Positions 1 through 9,650 of a stretch of DNA of 64,000 nucleotides are shown piece after piece. The stretch comes from Cheiracanthium punctorium (Eukaryota; Arthropoda; Arachnida; Araneae; Cheiracanthiidae). The stretch's first letter is position 1. Every line of letters starts with the position of its first letter. The notes under the pieces were generated by a model that was not told the DNA's origin, did not search any database, and worked only from the letters and a program-made list of their open reading frames with translations. The translations under genes and the position numbers were made by a program. The stretch lies in contig JAWZYV010006201.1 in assembly GCA_038373885.1 (NCBI GenBank), forward strand, positions 868,001 to 932,000, read 5' to 3'.

Positions 1-295
1 AAGTTTTTAATTTATCAAGAAAAAATTTTAATCAAGTGTTTTTAATTTATCAAGAAAAAAATTTAATCAAGTGTTTTTAATTTTTGTATACCGTATTTTT
101 GTTAAGTAGCCGTTTAACATTAAAGTAGGATACCCATACATTTTCTACAAATTTAATCTACTGTTAGGCAAGTGAGAAAATTATACCATAGAAAGATTTT
201 TACAAATAATGATATAGTCTTATATTCTATTGCGAGAAAACCACTTTAGCCATATATCCCCCAAAACTCAAGTTTTTGTATACGAAATGCATGAA

Positions 296-400
296 TACGC
301 GTTAGATCCCCTTAGAAAGTCCTCCTACCAAGGCACCCCTCATCCTAGGCAGATACCCCCGCGTGCAGGTTTGCCTTAAAACACAAACAAACAAAGTATT
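296..400 (+). mobile_element. SINE 3'-tail fragment in the left arm
   Basis: The run from GTTAGATCCCCTTAGAAAGT to GGTTTGCCTTAAAACACAAAC has the same order of blocks (TTAGA.CCCCTT.AAAGTCCTCC.., AGGCAGATA, GCAGGTTTGCCTTAA) as the 3' part of the tRNA-headed SINE at 39225-39435 read on its sense strand, and as the fragment at 41130-41215. No tRNA-like head is present, so it is a 5'-truncated fragment. It has a mirror copy in the other arm. Confidence 0.6.
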
Positions 401-2440
401 TATCTAAACATTTTTTCTTACCCACACATTTTTGATAAATTTTAGGCAGCGATTATACTAGTTTATATTTTCTATAGATCAATTAGAGAAAAAATTACAT
501 TTTTAGTAATCCTACAAAATATTTTTACTGTATATCACAAGTAGAGTACCATGATTTATAGAGTTTGAATACGATACGAATTGTATATCACAAGTAGAGT
601 AACATGATTTATAGAATTTCAATACGATACGAGTTAGATTGTTTATGTGCAACACTCATTTCAGTTTGACTATGAAAGCATAATTTTATACATGAATCAA
701 CCTTTTTAGAGGTATGCACTTAACCTATTTTATAGAAAGGTGAGCATAACTAGCACAAACTTTTAGACTAGATAGTACTATTGTTAGAAAGTTGAACTAT
801 TGGAAATAAAAATTGAAGATCCGTTTTAGCACAGTTTTATACTGCATGTACATAAAATATCTTTCAATACTTAGATAGTTTAAATCACAAATCATTACTT
901 AAACTAAAAAATACAAGGTTTTTACTTACGTGAAGGGACATCGTGCTAAATCTTCTAGTCTCTGGACAAAGTACCAACATCTATACGGCTAGCAAGACCG
1001 GAAAATCGAATAATGATTTAAAATACATTATCCCTAATTCCCGGTCCAACTAGCACATTTTCATTCATTCTTAATACCATCATATGCTGAAATAGGTATA
1101 TTATTTTGACACTAAAAACAAAAACACATTTGAAGATATTAAACGCTTTAAAAGTAATTTTTTTTCTTATAACAATTTACCAGATTCACAATGCTATTTT
1201 ATGTAGGATAAAATTAGTTAGCAAGCGAAAATTTAATCTTAGTTAGAATTTACTGAAATACAAATACCATGCATGCCTTATTTTCTATTAGGAGAAAGCC
1301 CTCAAACCCCAGTTTTTGTATACAAACTGCATAAAGTACTTCTACCGATAATGCTATTAATATTAATTACACTGGATTACCCACTTAAAATTTCGCAAAA
1401 CACCAAAATACAGAAAAACATACATTAACAAAAAAATCACACTTAAAAGTACAACACATCAAAAGTGCAACTATAAGAACCACATAATTATTTTCAATTA
1501 GAATTACGGTATCAACTTATATGTAACTAAAATAATAGAAAATATTACACTTACCCTGTACTTGTACACGCGAGAGGTGAAAATAATAAAAATACTCACA
1601 TAATTCACAAAACAATGATTGAAGTAAAATCCACGTGCATGTCCATATTGCTGATAACAGAAATTGAGAGATAAGAAAGTGCCTTGAGGCTCTACAGAGC
1701 CGGTACAATAAGAGTTGGCCAGTTTGCCGATAAGATAAAACCAGGGAGGGTGCTAGGGGTATGCAATTGGGGACACGTGTTTCATTCTGCGTTCAAAAAT
1801 GGGGACTTATGGATTAAGATCATGTTAGATTAAAGCCATTTCAATAAAAATCTATCCTTTTTGTAAACATGGGCATTATATCCTAAATTAAAATATCAAA
1901 GTTAAGCTACAACGATTAATATATTTTACGTAGTTTAGGAAAATAATGAATCATTAAATTAATTTCTGTGAAACAATTAGCAAAGAGCATTATACTAAAA
2001 GCAAATTATTTTTGTTAAGTTTTGATAAATAACAGTAATAAATTATAGGCATTGCAGATGAATGAGTTCACGTATAAAATAGGTATTAATATTATTGTTT
2101 AAAACAATTTTTACAATAATAAACTAAAATTTTTATTTAATAAAGTCATAAACTAAAATTATTAATGAAAACTTGTTAATAAATTAAACATATCAAAATT
2201 TTTACACTCAATTTTTTTTATATACTTAAATTTTACAAAGACATCCTTTTAATAAATTCATAAACTAAAACAATTTTTACAATAATAAACTAAAATATTT
2301 ATTTAATAAAGTCATAAACTGAAATTATTAATGAAAACTTGCTAATAAATTAAACTGATTACTCTAAAAGATAGCTAATCACAACATATATCAGAAAAAA
2401 TATAAGCAATTATAATACCTGAAAAATACCGGACAACACT

Positions 2441-2913
2441 CTTGTTGCATGCGGACAAAACATCGTTCTGCTCGGCTAAAGAATTCTTAGGTACCCGTTG
2501 CAGGAGACCTTACCTACGCCCAACCTACAAACTCTACAAATTTAACGGCAACTAGTTTTTATCTTATCAGGTATCACAGATCAGATAAGAGATAAGGAAG
2601 TGACATGCGCAGAAGACACGTGATAGTGACGTGTACAAATCTGTGTTGATTTAATATCCGCTAGGTTCGTTGGCAGGATGATACATTGAGTGGCAACTCT
2701 CTGTAACAGGCTAAGACAAGTTAGATGATGCAATATCTACAGGGTTGAGGAAGGTAGAGGGCGCTTGGGTAATCACGTGATTTTTTTAAAGAATCAGTAT
2801 AGAGACATTTTAGTTAGATAAAGTGGCAGGTGTGTGTTGCGAGACTCTCTTTACACTGTGTGCGCCTATACTTAAGACGTGTGTTTTAATTGATTTTTCG
2901 CCGAGTTTCAAAA
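2441..2913 (+). promoter_or_regulatory. Upstream region of the left AlkB/PC4 gene
   Basis: This stretch is less AT-rich than the surrounding arm and is conserved in the right arm. It contains two CACGTG E-boxes (one in GACACGTGATAG near 2620, one in ATCACGTGATT near 2775) and several GATA-type sites in the run TTATCAGG...GATCAGATAAGAGATAAGG near 2565-2600. No clear TATA box was found at a fixed distance from the start codon. Promoter assignment rests on position and motif clustering only. Confidence 0.4.
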
Positions 2914-4461
2914 ATGTCTTTGCTTGAATCGATCGAAAATAACTTTAACATTGAATACACTCCCGAGTTTTATACTCAAAGTGATGCCGATGTGTTGCTG
3001 CAAGAAATAATACAATTGCCTTTAGATGTAAAGCCTCTGCAAAGTATTGAAAAGAAAATTTCCCCCGAGTTTTATACTGAAAGTGATGTTGACGTGCTAC
3101 AGCAAGAATTGTTTCAATTACCCCTGCAAAGTAGTGAAAAGAAAATTTCCTCGACCCGTAAAGTAATTACTTTTGCTGATGAAGGAATCAATTACAGTTT
3201 ACCTGGAGCAACAGTCTCTGTTTACTCTTGGATACCCATTTTGCAAAAAATACGTGAAGATCTACAGAAAGTGACAAATTATGAATTTAATATGGTGCAA
3301 GTGAACTTTGGCTCTGAAGAACAACCTAAAATTGAAGATGGCAACTACGAAGATTTTAATCTAGACCTATCATCAGGTGTATGCATTCTAAGTTTTGGAT
3401 CTAAACGAACTTTGGATTTTAAACCAGCGAACTGTGAAACCACTACCATTAAATTAGAACATGGTTCAATGTGTAAGATATATCCCCCAACCAACAAACT
3501 TTTAACGCATGGTATTCCTTCTGAACCTTATGTGACAGACCCGCACATTAACCTAACATTTGCCAAAATGTACATTTATGAGCCTTCCCCGAAAAGGGCA
3601 AAGTTGGACGATTGGACGGGCGATCTTTACCATAGCTTATATGCTTCTGTAAATAGTACATGGCACTTGGAAAGACTTATCTACGTTTCACTTCACGATG
3701 AAAGAACTGACTTGAAGATTTATATTAGACAATTTATACAGAATGCCCAATTAGACTATATACCAACCGGTCAGGGAGTCGTGATGAACCCTTCCACATG
3801 GATCGAATTTATTGTAAAACTATTAGATTTTAATATAGGTCATAGCAATAGCTCTTTTATTTGTAATAATCAATTATCTGTATTTAATGATGATGGAAAA
3901 TGCATCTTACAACAAATTTACAAAACCGCAGATTCATTCACGTTAAATCCAATTTCCTTAACACTTTTAAATGATCAAGTAAAAAAACTTTGCGAAATGA
4001 GAAATGAAATATTGGAATGCATTTTAAAAACGCTATATACGACGACCCTGCCTCATTTAATTTTAAAATTAAAGCCGCAAAAATGTAACCGCGAACCCCA
4101 TTGTAATTACGATGAGGCTAAACAACAATTAATGGATATAGTACATCAGGAAATTTTTAAAAACATAGGCCGGGTTCAAGATCATTCTTCGCATAGGATA
4201 CATGCCTGTTCGAATAGATCACATATTGATGAGCGAGAGGGTCTTATAAGTAGTAAAGCATGGTTTACGGTTGACATGCCGTATATTGCAAGAGAGATAT
4301 GCGAGAAAAAATGCACTTGTCATTATGACGGAGAATTTTTTTCAAACATTTTCATTGAAGACTATATGAAGTATCTTCAAAATGAGCTATTTAATTCATT
4401 TTTTCAACCGTTTTCAGATTTTGCGAATTCCAAGGATGACAAAACATGTGTAATTATGTGA
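2914..4461 (+). CDS. AlkB-like / PC4-like fusion protein with CaaX box (left arm copy)
   Basis: Intact 515-codon intronless reading frame. I start at ATG 2914 (A at -3); an upstream in-frame TTG at 2890 is not credible in an animal. Residues about 15-70 hold two copies of a motif PEFYTxSDxDVL, like the start of AlkB domains. Residues about 86-219 follow the AlkB fold order: NMVQVNF, SFGSKR, HGSMC, LLTHGIP, HINLTFA. The HxD iron site aligns to G-N-Y (143-145), and the two 2OG-binding Arg positions are His211 and Ala217; only the distal His199 remains. Residues about 250-308 match PC4/Sub1 without gaps (YVSLHD, IYIRQF, IPTGQG, NPSTW). Residues about 320-369 look like a second, weaker PC4 copy. 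The tail is Cys/His-rich and ends CVIM, a farnesylation-type CaaX box. Inferred role: a nucleic-acid-binding, possibly membrane-anchored protein. I know no named family with this order. Confidence 0.85.
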   Translation: MSLLESIENNFNIEYTPEFYTQSDADVLLQEIIQLPLDVKPLQSIEKKISPEFYTESDVDVLQQELFQLPLQSSEKKISSTRKVITFADEGINYSLPGATVSVYSWIPILQKIREDLQKVTNYEFNMVQVNFGSEEQPKIEDGNYEDFNLDLSSGVCILSFGSKRTLDFKPANCETTTIKLEHGSMCKIYPPTNKLLTHGIPSEPYVTDPHINLTFAKMYIYEPSPKRAKLDDWTGDLYHSLYASVNSTWHLERLIYVSLHDERTDLKIYIRQFIQNAQLDYIPTGQGVVMNPSTWIEFIVKLLDFNIGHSNSSFICNNQLSVFNDDGKCILQQIYKTADSFTLNPISLTLLNDQVKKLCEMRNEILECILKTLYTTTLPHLILKLKPQKCNREPHCNYDEAKQQLMDIVHQEIFKNIGRVQDHSSHRIHACSNRSHIDEREGLISSKAWFTVDMPYIAREICEKKCTCHYDGEFFSNIFIEDYMKYLQNELFNSFFQPFSDFANSKDDKTCVIM

Positions 4462-4658
4462 TGTTATTGGTGTATAACTAGTATTGCGATTGTAAAAAAT
4501 ATATTAAAACCATTGTGATTATGTAGAAAAAGTTTGCTTGCTTCTACAACAGTAAGATTTTACTGACTTGTGCATGCTTAGTTATAGATTACTCATTGAA
4601 AAGTTATTATTTTCTTAATTGTGTAAATAGTTTGTGTAATTTAAAATATGTTTTTGTA

Positions 4659-4720
4659 AATAAATAAGTTTAAACATGAAAACTTTTCTGTGTTTTCTTT
4701 ATGTGTATGTGCGTGTTGAT
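4659..4720 (+). terminator. Poly(A) signal of the left AlkB/PC4 gene
   Basis: AATAAA at 4659-4664 lies about 200 bases after the stop codon and is followed from about 4688 by a GT-rich run (CTGTGTTTTCTTTATGTGTATGTGCGTG), the usual arrangement of a metazoan cleavage/polyadenylation site. The same arrangement is mirrored at 7371-7432 for the right copy. Confidence 0.5.
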
Positions 4721-6009
4721 TACTTGCAAAATAAAAATCTATTAAATAAAAAGTGATAAAGTTAGCATACTTGGTCACGATTTAAGGTTCTCGTTTTATA
4801 CTTATCTTTTATACACTACAAGGTAGAAAGTTAGAAATTTAACAAAATTTATTGAAGCATGTACTATGGAAACATTAATCTACTACATAGAATTAAAATG
4901 TTTTGATTAAAATCATAAACTTAAGTGTGATAGGTAAATTGTGTTACATGAGAATTCCCAAAGTACTAATTTTTTATAAAATGAACTTAGCTAAAAAAGT
5001 TAGTTTCCATAATTTTATAACTTAATCGATTTTACAGGTTTTTCAAAAATAAAGTTAAGTGAGATAAAGAAACTTAGTATTTTTAAATAAAGATTTTTTA
5101 GGTGTTCTTTAATGTAAAGATCTTACCATATTTTACTTGAAGTAACAGAATATTTAAAATCATACACTATGTTTTTAAAACATTAGAGTATTACCTTGGC
5201 ATATTTTTATAATTTTTATTAAGTAATGGGCTTGAATATTTTTATGAGAAATATCAACTAAGTGCACATGTTACACATTTTACTGATTGAGATGGTTATG
5301 CTTACAAATTTTAAATAAATATGCTCTTACTTTTATACATGTTACTTGTTCAAACTAAGTATACTTTTGATTTGTATACGTTTATGAGTTCTCATAAGTT
5401 ATGAAATTATTTCTCGAAAGGAACTTAGCTATTAGAACTTTGTAAATTTCGTAGAAGTAGTATGCTTAACATGTTTTTGATAAAATAGATTTAAATGTGG
5501 TACAGAAATGATCAGCTATTTTAGCATAGATGTATAAACTTATCTTTATGTAAACCTTAACTAAATAAAAGTAATATAATTTATGTCTGTACAAAGTGAG
5601 GGACTTAGGCTATTTTTCAGAATTATCAAGTAAAGGGTTTTACAAAATACTTAGTAAACTGCATTAATAGATTGTAAGGTGTAATTTTTTCTTTTAGAAG
5701 TTTTGCACATTGGTATATTTTATGTTCTGATAAGTCGTTGAATATGTTCTTGAAATAAACTAACATATCTGTACTTTGAAAATTTTATAGAAGTGACGAA
5801 CTTTGGTATTTTTAGAATGTTACGAACTTGATACATTTTTTCTGAAGTGCTAGATATGTGAAATTGTCTTTTTAGAAACATTGAATTATTCATATTAGTG
5901 CATTTCAGTTACTCTTTCAAGATAACGGACTTAGAATTTTTTACAAATAGCAAGCTAGTAACTTGCTAAACATGCTTCTTGCAAATATTTTTAAATACCG
6001 TTCTTAAAA
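4721..6009. other. Non-coding inner left arm (mirrored at 6082-7370)
   Basis: No open frame of note on either strand in about 1.3 kb of AT-rich sequence between the poly(A) region and the palindrome centre. It contains loosely recurring fragments such as ACTTAG, TTTTTAGAA and TTGAATATxTT, but no tandem period was found. Its near-perfect preservation in the other arm is the only notable property. Confidence 0.5.
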
Positions 6010-6081
6010 TATCACAGTTGTACTACTTAAATTATTATATTTTAATTATTTATTTCATTTAGTAGTTACAACTTTGATAAT
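6010..6081. repeat. Centre of the palindrome (imperfect spacer)
   Basis: The arms are colinear up to TTCTTAAAA (6001-6009) and its complement (6082-6090). Between these points the sequence is still recognisably self-complementary (CAGTTGTACTACT against AGTAGTTACAACTTTG), but with many mismatches and small indels. The apex is therefore more diverged than the flanking arms, the pattern expected if arm-to-arm correction cannot reach the loop. Confidence 0.75.
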
Positions 6082-7370
6082 TTTTAAGAACGGTATTTAA
6101 AAATATTTGCAAGAAGCATGTTTAGCAAGTTACTAGCTTGCTATTTGTAAAAAATTCTAAGTCCGTTATCTTGAAAGAGTAACTGAAATGCACTAATATG
6201 AATAATTCAATGTTTCTAAAAAGACAATTTCACATATCTAGCACTTCAGAAAAAATGTATCAAGTTCGTAACATTCTAAAAATACCAAAGTTCGTCACTT
6301 CTATAAAATTTTCAAAGTACAGATATGTTAGTTTATTTCAAGAACATATTCAACGACTTATCAGAACATAAAATATACCAATGTGCAAAACTTCTAAAAG
6401 AAAAAATTACACCTTACAATCTATTAATGCAGTTTACTAAGTATTTTGTAAAACCCTTTACTTGATAATTCTGAAAAATAGCCTAAGTCCCTCACTTTGT
6501 ACAGACATAAATTATATTACTTTTATTTAGTTAAGGTTTACATAAAGATAAGTTTATACATCTATGCTAAAATAGCTGATCATTTCTGTACCACATTTAA
6601 ATCTATTTTATCAAAAACATGTTAAGCATACTACTTCTACGAAATTTACAAAGTTCTAATAGCTAAGTTCCTTTCGAGAAATAATTTCATAACTTATGAG
6701 AACTCATAAACGTATACAAATCAAAAGTATACTTAGTTTGAACAAGTAACATGTATAAAAGTAAGAGCATATTTATTTAAAATTTGTAAGCATAACCATC
6801 TCAATCAGTAAAATGTGTAACATGTGCACTTAGTTGATATTTCTCATAAAAATATTCAAGCCCATTACTTAATAAAAATTATAAAAATATGCCAAGGTAA
6901 TACTCTAATGTTTTAAAAACATAGTGTATGATTTTAAATATTCTGTTACTTCAAGTAAAATATGGTAAGATCTTTACATTAAAGAACACCTAAAAAATCT
7001 TTATTTAAAAATACTAAGTTTCTTTATCTCACTTAACTTTATTTTTGAAAAACCTGTAAAATCGATTAAGTTATAAAATTATGGAAACTAACTTTTTTAG
7101 CTAAGTTCATTTTATAAAAAATTAGTACTTTGGGAATTCTCATGTAACACAATTTACCTATCACACTTAAGTTTATGATTTTAATCAAAACATTTTAATT
7201 CTATGTAGTAGATTAATGTTTCCATAGTACATGCTTCAATAAATTTTGTTAAATTTCTAACTTTCTACCTTGTAGTGTATAAAAGATAAGTATAAAACGA
7301 GAACCTTAAATCGTGACCAAGTATGCTAACTTTATCACTTTTTATTTAATAGATTTTTATTTTGCAAGTA

Positions 7371-7432
7371 ATCAACACGCACATACACATAAAGAAAACA
7401 CAGAAAAGTTTTCATGTTTAAACTTATTTATT
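7371..7432 (-). terminator. Poly(A) signal of the right AlkB/PC4 gene
   Basis: Mirror of the left-arm signal: AATAAA on the minus strand at 7427-7432 and a CA-rich plus-strand run (GT-rich on the minus strand) at about 7374-7403. Confidence 0.5.
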
Positions 7433-7629
7433 TACAAAAACATATTTTAAATTACACAAACTATTTACACAATTAAGAAAATAATAACTTTTCAATGAGT
7501 ATTCTATAACTAAGCATGCACAAGTCAGTAAAATCTTACTGTTGTAGAAGCAAGCAAACTTTTTCTACATAATCACAATGGTTTTAATATATTTTTTACA
7601 ATCGCAATACTAGTTATACACCAATAACA

Positions 7630-9177
7630 TCACATAATTACACATGTTTTGTCATCCTTGGAATTCGCAAAATCTGAAAACGGTTGAAAAAATGAATTAA
7701 ATAGCTCATTTTGAAGATACTTCATATAGTCTTCAATGAAAATGTTTGAAAAAAATTCTCCGTCATAATGACAAGTGCATTTTTTCTCGCATATCTCTCT
7801 TGCAATATACGGCATGTCAACCGTAAACCATGCTTTACTACTTATAAGACCCTCTCGCTCATCAATATGTGATCTATTCGAACAGGCATGTATCCTATGC
7901 GAAGAATGATCTTGAACCCGGCCTATGTTTTTAAAAATTTCCTGATGTACTATATCCATTAATTGTTGTTTAGCTTCATCGTAATTACAATGGGGTTCGC
8001 GGTTACATTTTTGCGGCTTTAATTTTAAAATTAAATGAGGCAGGGTCGTCGTATATAGCGTTTTTAAAATGCATTCCAATATTTCATTTCTCATTTCGCA
8101 AAGTTTTTTTACTTGATCATTTAAAAGTGTTAAGGAAATTGGATTTAACGTGAATGAATCTGCGGTTTTGTAAATTTGTTGTAAGATGCATTTTCCATCA
8201 TCATTAAATACAGATAATTGATTATTACAAATAAAAGAGCTATTGCTATGACCTATATTAAAATCTAATAGTTTTACAATAAATTCGATCCATGTGGAAG
8301 GGTTCATCACGACTCCCTGACCGGTTGGTATATAGTCTAATTGGGCATTCTGTATAAATTGTCTAATATAAATCTTCAAGTCAGTTCTTTCATCGTGAAG
8401 TGAAACGTAGATAAGTCTTTCCAAGTGCCATGTACTATTTACAGAAGCATATAAGCTATGGTAAAGATCGCCCGTCCAATCGTCCAACTTTGCCCTTTTC
8501 GGGGAAGGCTCATAAATGTACATTTTGGCAAATGTTAGGTTAATGTGCGGGTCTGTCACATAAGGTTCAGAAGGAATACCATGCGTTAAAAGTTTGTTGG
8601 TTGGGGGATATATCTTACACATTGAACCATGTTCTAATTTAATGGTAGTGGTTTCACAGTTCGCTGGTTTAAAATCCAAAGTTCGTTTAGATCCAAAACT
8701 TAGAATGCATACACCTGATGATAGGTCTAGATTAAAATCTTCGTAGTTGCCATCTTCAATTTTAGGTTGTTCTTCAGAGCCAAAGTTCACTTGCACCATA
8801 TTAAATTCATAATTTGTCACTTTCTGTAGATCTTCACGTATTTTTTGCAAAATGGGTATCCAAGAGTAAACAGAGACTGTTGCTCCAGGTAAACTGTAAT
8901 TGATTCCTTCATCAGCAAAAGTAATTACTTTACGGGTCGAGGAAATTTTCTTTTCACTACTTTGCAGGGGTAACTGAAACAATTCTTGCTGTAGCACGTC
9001 AACATCACTTTCAGTATAAAACTCGGGGGAAATTTTCTTTTCAATACTTTGCAGAGGCTTTACATCTAAAGGCAATTGTATTATTTCTTGCAGCAACACA
9101 TCGGCATCACTTTGAGTATAAAACTCGGGAGTGTATTCAATGTTAAAGTTATTTTCGATCGATTCAAGCAAAGACAT
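7630..9177 (-). CDS. AlkB-like / PC4-like fusion protein with CaaX box (right arm copy)
   Basis: Mirror-image copy of the gene at 2914-4461, with an identical 515-residue translation; every stretch I compared by eye was also identical in bases. Start ATG is at 9177 on the minus strand. The two genes converge, tail to tail, with about 3.2 kb of palindromic non-coding sequence between their stop codons. Keeping 1.5 kb of frame unbroken and identical in both arms, while outer arm sequence has diverged, points to recent duplication, arm-to-arm gene conversion or selection; the window alone cannot separate these. Domain content and residue positions are as for the left copy. Confidence 0.85.
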   Translation of the reverse strand: MSLLESIENNFNIEYTPEFYTQSDADVLLQEIIQLPLDVKPLQSIEKKISPEFYTESDVDVLQQELFQLPLQSSEKKISSTRKVITFADEGINYSLPGATVSVYSWIPILQKIREDLQKVTNYEFNMVQVNFGSEEQPKIEDGNYEDFNLDLSSGVCILSFGSKRTLDFKPANCETTTIKLEHGSMCKIYPPTNKLLTHGIPSEPYVTDPHINLTFAKMYIYEPSPKRAKLDDWTGDLYHSLYASVNSTWHLERLIYVSLHDERTDLKIYIRQFIQNAQLDYIPTGQGVVMNPSTWIEFIVKLLDFNIGHSNSSFICNNQLSVFNDDGKCILQQIYKTADSFTLNPISLTLLNDQVKKLCEMRNEILECILKTLYTTTLPHLILKLKPQKCNREPHCNYDEAKQQLMDIVHQEIFKNIGRVQDHSSHRIHACSNRSHIDEREGLISSKAWFTVDMPYIAREICEKKCTCHYDGEFFSNIFIEDYMKYLQNELFNSFFQPFSDFANSKDDKTCVIM

Positions 9178-9650
9178 TTTTGAAACTCGGCGAAAAATCA
9201 ATTAAAACACACGTCTTAAGTATAGGCGCACACAGTGTAAAGAGAGTCTCGCAACACACACCTGGCCACTTTATCTAACTAAAATGTCTCTATACTGATT
9301 CTTTAAAAAAATCACGTGATTACCCAAGCGCCCTCTACCTTCCTCAACCCTGTAGATATTGCATCATCTAACTTGTCTTAGCCTGTTACAGAGAGTTGCC
9401 ACTCAATGTACATCCTGCCAACGAACCTAGCGGATATTAAATCAACACAGATTTGCACACGTCACTATCACGTGTCTTCTGCGCATGTCACTTCCTTATC
9501 TCTTATCTGATCTGTGATACCTGATAAGAGAAAAACTAGTTGCCGTTAAATTTGTAGAGTTTGTAGGTTGGGCGTAGGTAAGGTCTCCTGCAACGGGTAC
9601 CTAAGAATTCTTTAGCCGAGCAGAACGATGTTTTGTCCGCATGCAACAAG
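9178..9650 (-). promoter_or_regulatory. Upstream region of the right AlkB/PC4 gene
   Basis: Mirror copy of the 2441-2913 region, with the same two CACGTG E-boxes and the GATA cluster. A few substitutions separate the copies (for example GTGTACAAATC on the left against GTGTGCAAATC on the right, both read in gene orientation), so the motifs have survived some independent divergence. Confidence 0.4.

Noticed and set aside
1517..1708. Short minus-strand frame starting MYRLCRASRHFL, with a mirror copy at 10386
   Set aside because: Its sequence changes freely between the arms, including after a few indels, and it has no domain; it is more likely non-coding sequence conserved as part of the arm.
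2890..2913. Upstream in-frame extension of the AlkB/PC4 gene beginning at a TTG codon
   Set aside because: Animal genes start at ATG in nearly all cases; the ATG at 2914 has a good context (A at -3) and leaves the domain motifs intact.
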